A stretch of DNA of 64,000 bases from Treponema sp. (GTDB lineage: Bacteria; Spirochaetota; Spirochaetia; Treponematales; Treponemataceae). This document shows positions 17,462-24,602 of this stretch, piece after piece. Location: positions 1 through 64,000 of the forward strand of contig JAFLSR010000008.1 of NCBI GenBank assembly GCA_022510845.1, read 5' to 3'. The first letter of the stretch is position 1. The number at the start of each line of letters is the position of its first letter. The position numbers and the translations under genes were made by a program. The notes beneath the pieces are model-generated. The model searched no databases. It was not told where the DNA came from and was given only the letters and a program-made list of their open reading frames with translations.

Positions 17462-18606
17462 TTCCTGTCCAAAGCCGATATTGCCGCATGAATGTCGTCA
17501 AGAGAAAATTGTTCGCGGGAATCTTGCGCCGCAAGCAAAGCCGCCTTGTTCAAAACGCTTTCGATTTTTGCGCACGAAAATCCATCGAACATCGCAGCCA
17601 ACTTTTGCGGCGTGCATTCGGCGGATGGATTTTTTTTGGCGGAATATTTTTCCACCAAAGCGATGCGGGATGCTTCGTCTGGAAAAGGCACGGAAAATAT
17701 CGCATCGAATCTTCCGGGGCGAATCAGAGCCTCATCGAGCGCGCGGACGCTGTTCGTGGCTGCAATCACAAGCACGCCCGAGTTCGTTTGAAATCCGTCA
17801 AGTTCGTTCAAAAGCGCGGTGACAATCCGCGTGTTCTCGGTTTCAATCGCGCTTCCAGAATAATTTCTGCGCGTTCCAATTCCATCAAACTCATCGATGA
17901 AGACGATGCATGGAGCGCGCCGCCGCGCCTTTGCAAAAAGCAACTTCACTTTCATCGGACCAATCGCCATGAACATACTTTCAAAATCCGTGGCTTTGGC
18001 AGGAATGAAATTCACGCTTGCTTCGCCAGCCAAAGCGCGCGCAAAAAGCGTCTTGCCATTTCCGGGCGCGCCTTCGAGCAAGATTCCTTTTGGCATTCGG
18101 ATTCCGCGCTTCGCGAATTTTTCGGGCGACTTCATAATCTGCATGATTTGAACCGTGTCGCGTTTGAGGGAATCCATTCCGATTATGTCGCTGAACTTTA
18201 CGCCAGTGTGACGAACCACTTTGAATGAATTTGGCGAAATGAATTTTCTAAATGCAAAAATCGCCACGCCGAAAAAGAATGCGTAAAAAATTATGTCGAA
18301 CACGAGCGAGATTGTTTGCGAAATTCCTTTTTGCGTTTTCACCTCGACATCGTTCTTTAAAAGAAATTCATTCAAAAAGGGCGAGTGCGGATTTTGCGTT
18401 TTGAATTTTTCGCCGAGAGAATCGGTAAAAAGAATTTCGCCTTCGGAAATTTCTGCCGAGGAAATTTTCTTTTCTTCGACATTTCTGAAAAATTCCGAAT
18501 ACGGGATTTCCTGAATTTTCGCAGATTCGAATTCAGAGTAGAAAAAATATCCGCCCGCCGCCACGACAAGAACGACAAGCGCAAAAATTTTCGGTTTGAA
18601 TTTCAT
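17458..18606 (-). CDS. FtsH-like membrane AAA protein lacking the protease domain
   Basis: A 382-aa protein with the FtsH layout up to the end of the AAA module: TM1 ~8–24, a small periplasmic domain (PYSEFFRNVEEKKI… at 35–90), TM2 ~100–120, then an AAA ATPase. Visible are Walker A GAPGNGKT (179–186), pore-loop region MFMAIG (211–216), Walker B IVFIDEFD (234–241) and the second region of homology ending ALIRPGRFD. The helical lid ends at the C-terminus; the M41 peptidase with HEXXH is entirely absent. ATPase residues look intact, so an ATP-driven membrane chaperone or unfoldase role is inferred. It is translationally coupled to a DNA methyltransferase, an unusual partnership. ATG 18606 follows a TATATT box by 6 nt. 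Confidence 0.85.
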   Translation of the reverse strand: MKFKPKIFALVVLVVAAGGYFFYSEFESAKIQEIPYSEFFRNVEEKKISSAEISEGEILFTDSLGEKFKTQNPHSPFLNEFLLKNDVEVKTQKGISQTISLVFDIIFYAFFFGVAIFAFRKFISPNSFKVVRHTGVKFSDIIGMDSLKRDTVQIMQIMKSPEKFAKRGIRMPKGILLEGAPGNGKTLFARALAGEASVNFIPAKATDFESMFMAIGPMKVKLLFAKARRRAPCIVFIDEFDGIGTRRNYSGSAIETENTRIVTALLNELDGFQTNSGVLVIAATNSVRALDEALIRPGRFDAIFSVPFPDEASRIALVEKYSAKKNPSAECTPQKLAAMFDGFSCAKIESVLNKAALLAAQDSREQFSLDDIHAAISALDRK

Positions 18607-18612
18607 TTTGAA

Positions 18613-18618
18613 AATATA
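18613..18618 (-). promoter_or_regulatory. -10 box of the FtsH-like/methyltransferase pair (predicted leaderless)
   Basis: TATATT on the minus strand, six bases from ATG 18606, preceded by TGC. The -35 region is weak (TTTCTT at 17-nt spacing). Confidence 0.45.
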
Positions 18619-18645
18619 GCACAAAACGGGAAAAAAAGAAAGTCA

Positions 18646-18674
18646 TTTACATTCAAGTGCAGATGGCTTATAAT
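18646..18674 (+). promoter_or_regulatory. Promoter of the solute-binding protein gene
   Basis: TTTACA (18646–18651), 17-nt spacer, TATAAT (18669–18674). A short leader contains TGGAGGA before ATG 18692. It diverges from the FtsH-like promoter. Confidence 0.65.
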
Positions 18675-18691
18675 TTAATTTTGGAGGATAC

Positions 18692-19948
18692 ATGAAAAAA
18701 CTAATTATTTTATTTTTCTCGATAATGTTTTGTGCAAATATTTTTGCGCAAAATGAAAGCCTGTCCGTTTGGTCTTTTACAGATGAGTTAAAGACAATTA
18801 TAAATAACTATTATAAACCGAGCCATCCCAATGTTAGAATCGACTATTCTCTTACTCCTACTGATAAATTTCCAGACAAATTAGATGACGCATTGCTTTT
18901 TTCTCCAAACGATCCTGAAATATTTGCATTAGAGAATGCCTTTGTTACAAAATATGTGGAACATGGCGAAGATTTTCTCCTTGATTTGACTGATATTTAC
19001 AATGAAAATAAAGATAAGATAGTTCCATACATTGCGGAGATTGGTTCTCATAATGGCAAGGTTTATGCACTTTCGTGGCAGACAACCCCTGGTGCGATGT
19101 TCTACCGACGTTCACTTGCAAAAAAATTTTTAGGAACTGATGATCCTGTGGAAGTGCAAAAATATTTTAATAATTGGGAAAGTTTTTTAAAGACCGCAAG
19201 GGAAATAAAAAACAAATCTTTTGGAAGATGTAAAATAGTTTCATCAGGTGTAGATTTATACAATCCTTTACTTTGTTCGCGGACACAACCATGGATAGTT
19301 AACGGAAAAATCACTATTGATCCAGCAATGGAAAAGTATATGGATTTGTGCAAAATTTTGAATGACGAAGATTTGGATGCAAAATATACACAATGGACTG
19401 AAGGTTGGTTTGCAGGCATGAAAGACGAACTGAAAAATGAAGACGGAAAATCAATAAGGGTCTTTTGCTATTTCATGCCTACATGGGGCTTGTACTACAC
19501 CATTAAGCCAAATGCTGGAGATACAGATGGGGACTGGGCTATGATTCAAGGACCTGCTCCGTATTATTGGGGTGGAACTTGGATTGCCGCAAATAAAAAT
19601 GCAAGAAATCCTGCACTCGCAAAGGACTTTATAAAATATGTTTGCATAAATGCCGATTTCCAAAAAAAATGGGCAAAGGATACACGTGACATGGTTTCAA
19701 ATCTTGACGCTATCAATAAAATCAAAGATACATATTCCGATTCTTTCCTTGGAGGTCAAAATTACTATGCTGAATTTGCAAAATCATTGCGAAACATACA
19801 TGATAAAAACAGGCAAAGCACAGACCAAATGATAGAGGGGGATTTTGGCGAAGCGGTATGGTCGTATGTCAATGGCAGGCTAACCAAAGGACAAGCACTT
19901 ATGGAGTTCAAGAAGTTCGTGGCGAAAAAACTAAATGTTTCTTATTAG
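18692..19948 (+). CDS. Extracellular solute-binding protein of an ABC sugar importer (orphan)
   Basis: A 418-aa secreted protein. The signal peptide MKKLIILFFSIMFCANIFAQ ends in a type-I-like site. The mature part has the family-1 substrate-binding pattern: an N-terminal lobe with PNVRIDYSLTP, GKVYALSWQTTPGAMFYRRSLAKKF, and APYYWGGTWIAANKNARNPALAKDFIKYV. Such proteins capture oligosaccharides for ABC import. No permease or ATPase lies nearby. Codon use is visibly AT-richer (many AAA, AAT, TTA, ATA, AGA) than the GCG/CGC-rich neighbours, which suggests recent acquisition. A good RBS and a downstream terminator show it is a self-contained unit. Confidence 0.87.
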   Translation: MKKLIILFFSIMFCANIFAQNESLSVWSFTDELKTIINNYYKPSHPNVRIDYSLTPTDKFPDKLDDALLFSPNDPEIFALENAFVTKYVEHGEDFLLDLTDIYNENKDKIVPYIAEIGSHNGKVYALSWQTTPGAMFYRRSLAKKFLGTDDPVEVQKYFNNWESFLKTAREIKNKSFGRCKIVSSGVDLYNPLLCSRTQPWIVNGKITIDPAMEKYMDLCKILNDEDLDAKYTQWTEGWFAGMKDELKNEDGKSIRVFCYFMPTWGLYYTIKPNAGDTDGDWAMIQGPAPYYWGGTWIAANKNARNPALAKDFIKYVCINADFQKKWAKDTRDMVSNLDAINKIKDTYSDSFLGGQNYYAEFAKSLRNIHDKNRQSTDQMIEGDFGEAVWSYVNGRLTKGQALMEFKKFVAKKLNVSY

Positions 19949-19995
19949 TTTAAATTTAGTTTAAATGTTCCGCACAACATTTCTTCCCCACAAAA

Positions 19996-20019
19996 AAAAC
20001 GCGCCAAAAGGCGCGTTTT
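19996..20019. terminator. Bidirectional terminator between the binding-protein gene and metQ
   Basis: AAAACGCGCC / GGCGCGTTTT stem with AAAA loop. The A-run on the left and T-run on the right make it usable from both strands, fitting the converging genes. Confidence 0.88.
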
Positions 20020-20055
20020 CCAAAACACTATTGCGTGTGTTTTTATTCGCTAAAA

Positions 20056-20859
20056 TTAGAACGCCGCAACAACTTCGCCATTCGGGTAAGTTTCTGCAAT
20101 CCAGTCACGAACTTTCTGGCTCTGCAAGACTTTCACCAACGCCACGATGCGTGCGTCTTTTTCATTTCCTTGTTTTACGGCGATGACGTTCACATAAGGT
20201 GAATCCGCGCCTTCAACAAAAAGTCCGTCTTGCTTCGCGCTCAAGCCTGCGGGCAAAGCGTAGTTTCCGTTGATTGCCGCTGCGTCAACATCGTTGAGTG
20301 TGCGCGGAAGGGATGCGGCATCGGCTTCCACGAACTGGAAATTCTTCGGATTCTCCTGAACATCGAGCGGAGTAGCAGTGATGCCAGCGGCAGGATCAAG
20401 TTTAATCAAGCCAGCCGACTGCAAAAGCAAAAGTGCGCGTCCGCCGTTTGTCGGGTCGTTCGGAATCGCGATTTTCGCGTTCGCAGGAATCGCATCAAGC
20501 GAAGCGTGCTTGTTTGAATAAAGCGCGAACGGTTCGATGTGGATTCCACCCGCATTTGCCAAATGATAACCTTTTTCCAAATTTGTGGATTCAAGGTAGG
20601 GGATGTGCTGGTCAAAGTTGGCAAAAAGTTCGCCTTGTTCCAAAGCGTCATTCAAAATTACGTAATCGGTCATTTCGCGAATTTCGATTTGTACGCCTTG
20701 TGCTGCCAAGTCGTCTTTGACAAGTTCAAGCAATTGGACGTGCGGAACAGGTGTCGCTCCAATCACAATCGCATCGCCGGCTTTTTTGTTTTTGCAACTC
20801 GTACCGAAAATAGCAGAGGCAACGAGAAGCGCTACAAAAATCTTCTTTGCAATTTTCAT
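20056..20859 (-). CDS. metQ: Methionine-binding lipoprotein MetQ
   Basis: The substrate-binding lipoprotein of the methionine ABC importer. Signal peptide with lipobox, Cys22 (FGTSCKN), so membrane-anchored. NlpA/MetQ family blocks are visible: GATPVPHVQLLE, MTDYVILNDALEQGELFANFDQHIPYL, FALYSNKH, IPNDPTNGGRALLLLQSAGLI, and the C-terminal DWIAETYPNGEVVAAF. The start is ATG 20859, after AAGGAG; the frame continues 12 codons upstream without an RBS. It is downstream of metI by 176 nt with its own promoter and a palindromic site, so it can be expressed independently of metNI. Confidence 0.94.
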   Translation of the reverse strand: MKIAKKIFVALLVASAIFGTSCKNKKAGDAIVIGATPVPHVQLLELVKDDLAAQGVQIEIREMTDYVILNDALEQGELFANFDQHIPYLESTNLEKGYHLANAGGIHIEPFALYSNKHASLDAIPANAKIAIPNDPTNGGRALLLLQSAGLIKLDPAAGITATPLDVQENPKNFQFVEADAASLPRTLNDVDAAAINGNYALPAGLSAKQDGLFVEGADSPYVNVIAVKQGNEKDARIVALVKVLQSQKVRDWIAETYPNGEVVAAF

Positions 20860-20915
20860 ATCAAACTCCTTTAAAAACACCGCATTAGCGGACATTCTTT
20901 TGTGAAATAATTCCT

Positions 20916-20935
20916 ATATTCCCTACTGGGAATAT
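20916..20935. promoter_or_regulatory. Palindromic operator candidate at the metQ start point
   Basis: Perfect 8-bp arms ATATTCCC / GGGAATAT with a 4-nt centre. It lies immediately downstream of the putative metQ start point (near 20937), a typical repressor position. The cognate regulator is unknown. Confidence 0.5.
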
Positions 20936-20943
20936 GTGTAATA

Positions 20944-20972
20944 TTATTAGCAGAAAATCAAAATTTTGTCAA
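20944..20972 (-). promoter_or_regulatory. metQ promoter
   Basis: On the minus strand: TTGACA (20972–20967), 17-nt spacer, TAATAA (20949–20944). The -35 is consensus, the -10 is imperfect. The leader of ~78 nt carries the palindrome and an AAGGAG site. Confidence 0.55.
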
Positions 20973-21035
20973 GCACTTGTCGCGTTTTTTTTTATGATTT
21001 TTTTTTCAAAATGTGTGTCTGAAAATGCTTTTTGG

Positions 21036-21686
21036 CTAGCGATTTTTCAGCATTCCGTTTACGATTCGCGTTCCGATGAACTGAATCAGTTCCACCAAAA
21101 CCAAAATCACGATTACTGACCAAAACATCACGTCGGTGCGAAATCGTTGGTAGCCGTAGCGAATCGCCAAATCGCCCAAGCCGCCTCCGCCTATCGCGCC
21201 AGCCATCGCAGAATAGCCAATCAGATTTATTATCGTGAGCGTGATGCCGGAAACGATTGAAGGCATTGCTTCGGGCACGAGGACTTTCAAAATAATCTGC
21301 GCGTTCGTGCTTCCCATCGCTCGTGCGGCTTGCACCACTTCGGGATTCACTTCGTTGAGGGCGGTTTCTATTATTCGCGCTACGAATGGCGCGGCCGCGA
21401 TTGAAAGCGGAACGATTGTCGCTGTCGTGCCGATACTCGTTCCCAAAATCAAGCGCGAAAGAGGAAAGAGCAAAATCATCAAAATGATGAATGGAAACGA
21501 GCGCAGCACATTTACAATTCGGCTCACAACTTGATTGAGCATTGGACGCGCCGCAATGCCTGTGGGATTCGTGATGTGCAAAAGTACGCCGAGCGGAAAT
21601 CCCAAAATCGTTGAGAAAATCGTGGAAAGAAAAACCATCTCCAAAGTTTGAATTGTTGCCTTTCCGACAAGTAAAAATATCTGCAT
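21036..21686 (-). CDS. metI: Methionine ABC transporter permease MetI
   Basis: The integral-membrane permease of the MetNIQ importer: five or six TM helices in 216 residues, matching E. coli MetI (217 aa). The cytoplasmic coupling loop AARAMGSTNAQIILKVLVPEAMPSI is the EAA motif contacting MetN. ATG 21686 has GGAGAA 4–9 nt upstream; two earlier in-frame ATGs (21710, 21698) lack comparable sites. It follows metN after 73 nt. Confidence 0.93.
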   Translation of the reverse strand: MQIFLLVGKATIQTLEMVFLSTIFSTILGFPLGVLLHITNPTGIAARPMLNQVVSRIVNVLRSFPFIILMILLFPLSRLILGTSIGTTATIVPLSIAAAPFVARIIETALNEVNPEVVQAARAMGSTNAQIILKVLVPEAMPSIVSGITLTIINLIGYSAMAGAIGGGGLGDLAIRYGYQRFRTDVMFWSVIVILVLVELIQFIGTRIVNGMLKNR

Positions 21687-21759
21687 AATTTTCTCCATTG
21701 CGTTTTTCATCGCTGAAAAAAGTTTCGAAGTTTTGCTTCACAAAAACTCACGGCGCATT

Positions 21760-22758
21760 TCAAACGCCGCTCTTTTCAACGACAACGCCGTTGTCTTTTA
21801 AAAATGAAATTGCATTTTCCAAATCGCTGCCGCTTATGTCCGCATTCATAATTCCAACTTTCGCATTTTGAATCTTTTGAATGCCGCCGCCGAAAATATT
21901 TACTTCGACATCGAATTTTTTTATCAGCGAATTTATCAAAGGCTCGTCGGGCGCGTTTCCAGAAAATCGCAAAATGTATCCGCCGTCTTTTTGCGACCAG
22001 CGCACAAAATTTTCGGCGCGGATGTTCGACATAAATTCTTTTGTGATGGCGGCTTTGGGGCGAGTGAAAATTTCTTCCACGCTTCCTTCTTCGACAACGC
22101 GGCCTTCATCAAGCACGCTCACCAGCGAGCACACATCGCGCACCACTTCCATTTGATGGGTTATCATCACCACGGTCAAATTCATTTTTTTCTGGATGTC
22201 GCAAATCAAATCCAAAATCGAGCGAGTTGTCTGCGGGTCAAGCGCGCTTGTGGCTTCATCGCAAAAAAGGATGTCCGGATAATTCGCGAGCGCGCGCGCG
22301 ATTGCCACGCGCTGCTTTTGTCCGCCGCTCAATGTGCTGATTCTCGCCGAGCCGCGTCCGGCAAGCCCCACAAGTTCGAGAAGCTCTTCGACGCGCGATT
22401 TGATTTTTGTTTTCTCCATCTTGCAAATTTCAAGAGGGTAGGCTATGTTTTGCGCGGCGGTTCTCGAACTGAACAAATTGAAATTTTGGAAAATCATTCC
22501 AGTGCGGCGATGCTGTTCAATCAAATCCTGCTTGGAAAGATTGTCAACGCGGCGGTCGTCATAAAAAATGCTTCCCTCGTCGGGGCGTTCGAGCAGGCTT
22601 ATCAGGCGGACTAGCGTGGATTTTCCCGCGCCGCTTTTTCCGATTATTCCGTAAATCGTGTTCGAAGGAATTTCCATACTGATTTCCTGCACGGCGCAAA
22701 CTTTTTGCCCAAGAGGAGTTTCATAAGATTTTTTCAACGAATTGAGTTTTATTTGCAT
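21760..22758 (-). CDS. metN: Methionine ABC transporter ATP-binding protein MetN
   Basis: The ATPase of the methionine importer, 332 aa. Walker A GKSGAGKST near residue 38, Q-loop MIFQNFNLFSSRT, signature LSGGQKQRVAIARALA, Walker B ILFCDEATSALD and H-loop MITHQME are all intact. The C-terminal ~90 residues form the NIL (ACT-like) domain, which binds methionine and inhibits transport when internal methionine is high. First gene of metN–metI(–metQ). RBS GAGGA precedes the ATG. Its -10 box coincides with that of the divergent TPR gene. Confidence 0.95.
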   Translation of the reverse strand: MQIKLNSLKKSYETPLGQKVCAVQEISMEIPSNTIYGIIGKSGAGKSTLVRLISLLERPDEGSIFYDDRRVDNLSKQDLIEQHRRTGMIFQNFNLFSSRTAAQNIAYPLEICKMEKTKIKSRVEELLELVGLAGRGSARISTLSGGQKQRVAIARALANYPDILFCDEATSALDPQTTRSILDLICDIQKKMNLTVVMITHQMEVVRDVCSLVSVLDEGRVVEEGSVEEIFTRPKAAITKEFMSNIRAENFVRWSQKDGGYILRFSGNAPDEPLINSLIKKFDVEVNIFGGGIQKIQNAKVGIMNADISGSDLENAISFLKDNGVVVEKSGV

Positions 22759-22777
22759 TTGTCCTCGTCCGAAACAC

Positions 22778-22830
22778 TTGAAAAAAAATTGGATTTGCTA
22801 TATATTAGTCAAAAATTTTGAAAGCGTCAA
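22778..22830. promoter_or_regulatory. Divergent promoters of metN and the TPR-like gene sharing one -10 sequence
   Basis: Plus strand: TTGAAA (22778–22783), 17-nt spacer, TATATT (22801–22806), for the TPR gene. Minus strand: TTGACG (22830–22825), 17-nt spacer, TAATAT (22807–22802), for metN. The two -10 boxes overlap by five bases on opposite strands, so the promoters should exclude each other. Confidence 0.6.
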
Positions 22831-22853
22831 ACAGTTTTTTGACAAGGTGTTGT

Positions 22854-23822
22854 ATGACAAGTGTTATTTTTCGAAGGCGATTTTTTTTGGTAATTTCGAT
22901 TTTGTTTTTTGCGGCGAATGTTTTTTCGGAAAGTGAAGACGAGCTGAAAAAACGAATCCTTTCCGGCGCGGATTTGGCTGGGCAATCAATGGACGAATTG
23001 CTTGCCGCCGATGATGAAGCCGACGAAAAAAAATCGGACAAAGTTGAAAGACGGCTTCCTTCAACTTTCGAGCGCGATGTTCCTTACACTGCGGACGAAA
23101 TAACTTTTATGGATTTGTATTATAATCACGGAATTTCTTCTGTGGCGCAGCGTCGAAAACTTCACGAAAGTGCGATTGAGTCTTCCCAAAAATTTCAGGA
23201 TGAATATGCGCGTTTGGTTCATCTTGCGCGGGCAGAATATTACTATGGCATTGCTTGCATCGAAACCTTTGATTTGGCTTCATTTGAAAATCTCAAAGAT
23301 GTTGAAAACAAATCCGATGTTTCTGAAAACGTAAATGCGGGCGCGGCTTTTGACAAGGCAATCGAATACGCGAAGGCTGCTTTGAAAATCAGGGAAGGCA
23401 GCGACGCATACGCGATTTATTCACACGCGATTTCTGCGAACTGCACGGCAAAAAGTTGGTCGTACATTTTGGGGAACGCGCTCAAAGTGCGCTCCTATGG
23501 AAGAAAGGCCGTGAACCTTGACTACTCGAACGGTCTCGCGCATTTTTTGGCTGTGGCGCAAGATATTTACGCGCCTTGGCCGATTGGAAAAATCCGCGCG
23601 GGCAGAAAAAAAATGATTGATATTTTGAATGACAAATACATTCGCGTGGAAAAACAGGAAAGGCTTTTGATAAGCGCGGCAATCGGCTACAGTTACTTCA
23701 AACAGAAAAAATGGAGCAACGCGATTGAATGGTACAACAAGGCCCTCGAAGTTTATCCATATAATTTTTCCGCGCACCAAATGCTTGGCACAATCAATCG
23801 TCGCAAAGATGGCGGTAAATAA
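22854..23822 (+). CDS. Secreted TPR-like protein of unknown function
   Basis: A 322-aa exported protein: basic start and hydrophobic signal (RRRFFLVISILFFAANVFSES). The mature part is helical with TPR-like repeats, clearest at the end (SYFKQKKWSNAIEWYNKALEVYPYNFSAHQML) and around AAFDKAIEYAKAALKIREGSDAYAIYSHAISANC. The central GRKAVNLDYSNGLAHFLAVAQDIYAPWPIGK stretch gives the look of spirochaetal periplasmic TPR proteins. Likely a periplasmic or envelope scaffold (inference). ATG 22854 is preceded by AAGGTG; an in-frame TTG at 22818 is less likely. It diverges from metN. Confidence 0.7.
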   Translation: MTSVIFRRRFFLVISILFFAANVFSESEDELKKRILSGADLAGQSMDELLAADDEADEKKSDKVERRLPSTFERDVPYTADEITFMDLYYNHGISSVAQRRKLHESAIESSQKFQDEYARLVHLARAEYYYGIACIETFDLASFENLKDVENKSDVSENVNAGAAFDKAIEYAKAALKIREGSDAYAIYSHAISANCTAKSWSYILGNALKVRSYGRKAVNLDYSNGLAHFLAVAQDIYAPWPIGKIRAGRKKMIDILNDKYIRVEKQERLLISAAIGYSYFKQKKWSNAIEWYNKALEVYPYNFSAHQMLGTINRRKDGGK

Positions 23823-23838
23823 AATTGAGGTTTGCGGA

Positions 23839-23864
23839 CATACCCCATACCTGTATGGGGTATG
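23839..23864. repeat. CATACCCC…GGGGTATG palindrome, copy 2
   Basis: Perfect 12-bp arms (23839–23850, 23853–23864) with CT between. Same family as 5972 and 39991. Confidence 0.8.
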
Positions 23865-23906
23865 CTGATTCGTTCACTTGATTGGATTTTATATAGCGAA
23901 AATGAT

Positions 23907-23925
23907 ATATACCTTTAAGGTATAT
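23907..23925. repeat. ATATACCTT / AAGGTATAT palindrome
   Basis: Perfect 9-bp arms around one base, 42 bp after repeat copy 2 and just before the end of the DUF4230-like gene. It resembles a shortened member of the ATACC family. Confidence 0.5.
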
Positions 23926-23935
23926 TTATTCTGCG

Positions 23936-24514
23936 CTATATTTTGGTCTCAACAAGAACTTCTTCAAACCCAATCGGCAAAAGCAGTTGCCGTATGACCA
24001 ATGCGGCGCGGGCGTTCGCGTCTGAAAGAAGCCCGTCTGCAAGGATTTCCTGCACAGCGAGTTCCTTTGCATCGTCAATTTCATTGAAAATTTCCTGTGT
24101 GGTGATTTTTGTGAAAAAGCCTTGGCGTTCTTCAAAAATTTCCTGTGAATAGATTTCATTTCCGAGCAAAACGCATGGAGGAATTTTCACGAAAAGTTTT
24201 TTTCCGTCAGGCGAAATCAAAATTTCGCTTTGGGAAATGTCTTCGATTCCTGCACGCAAAATTCCCGAATATCGCACAAAACTTAGCGCGCTCGAAAAAC
24301 CTTGTCGCTTTTTTACTGCGAGCATATCGGAATAGCGCATTTTGTACAAAACCAATTCCGCGCTTTCCGTGAGATTGCGTTCGATTGCCACTCGCTTTTT
24401 TTCGATTTGAATTTGAGTGAATTTCGAAAACGAAAATTTCGCCGCGAAAAATATCGCGAATGCCGCGCAAAAAAATATCGCTACTTTCAAAATCAATTTT
24501 GCAATTTTTTTCAT
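23936..24514 (-). CDS. DUF4230-like membrane-anchored protein
   Basis: A 192-aa protein with one N-terminal TM helix (KKIAKLILKVAIFFCAAFAIFFAA), then a soluble domain. ELVLYKMRYSDMLAVKK…ILRAGIEDISQSEILISPDGKKLFVKIPPCVLL matches the general pattern of DUF4230 proteins, which have no assigned function. ATG 24514 is preceded by CGGAGGA; longer starts at 24565 and 24532 lack this. A -10-like TATAAT lies on the minus strand at 24585–24580. It diverges from the next gene, whose promoter overlaps it. Confidence 0.65.
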   Translation of the reverse strand: MKKIAKLILKVAIFFCAAFAIFFAAKFSFSKFTQIQIEKKRVAIERNLTESAELVLYKMRYSDMLAVKKRQGFSSALSFVRYSGILRAGIEDISQSEILISPDGKKLFVKIPPCVLLGNEIYSQEIFEERQGFFTKITTQEIFNEIDDAKELAVQEILADGLLSDANARAALVIRQLLLPIGFEEVLVETKI

Positions 24515-24565
24515 TTTTCCTCCGATTCGCATAAGAAAGTTTGTTCGTCGCATCGCTGTTTGCAC

Positions 24566-24594
24566 TTGTTCATTTTTCCATTATACACTATTTT
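24566..24594 (+). promoter_or_regulatory. Promoter of the unrecognised membrane protein gene (predicted leaderless)
   Basis: TTGTTC (24566–24571), 17-nt spacer, TATTTT (24589–24594), eight bases, ATG 24603. No SD sequence is visible. Overlaps the opposing TATAAT. Confidence 0.45.
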
Positions 24595-24602
24595 AAATAA
24601 TT

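Noticed and set aside
17458..18606. The FtsH-like gene as a frameshifted full-length ftsH.
   Set aside because: Downstream sequence in all frames encodes the methyltransferase, not a peptidase domain, so there is no broken remainder to restore.
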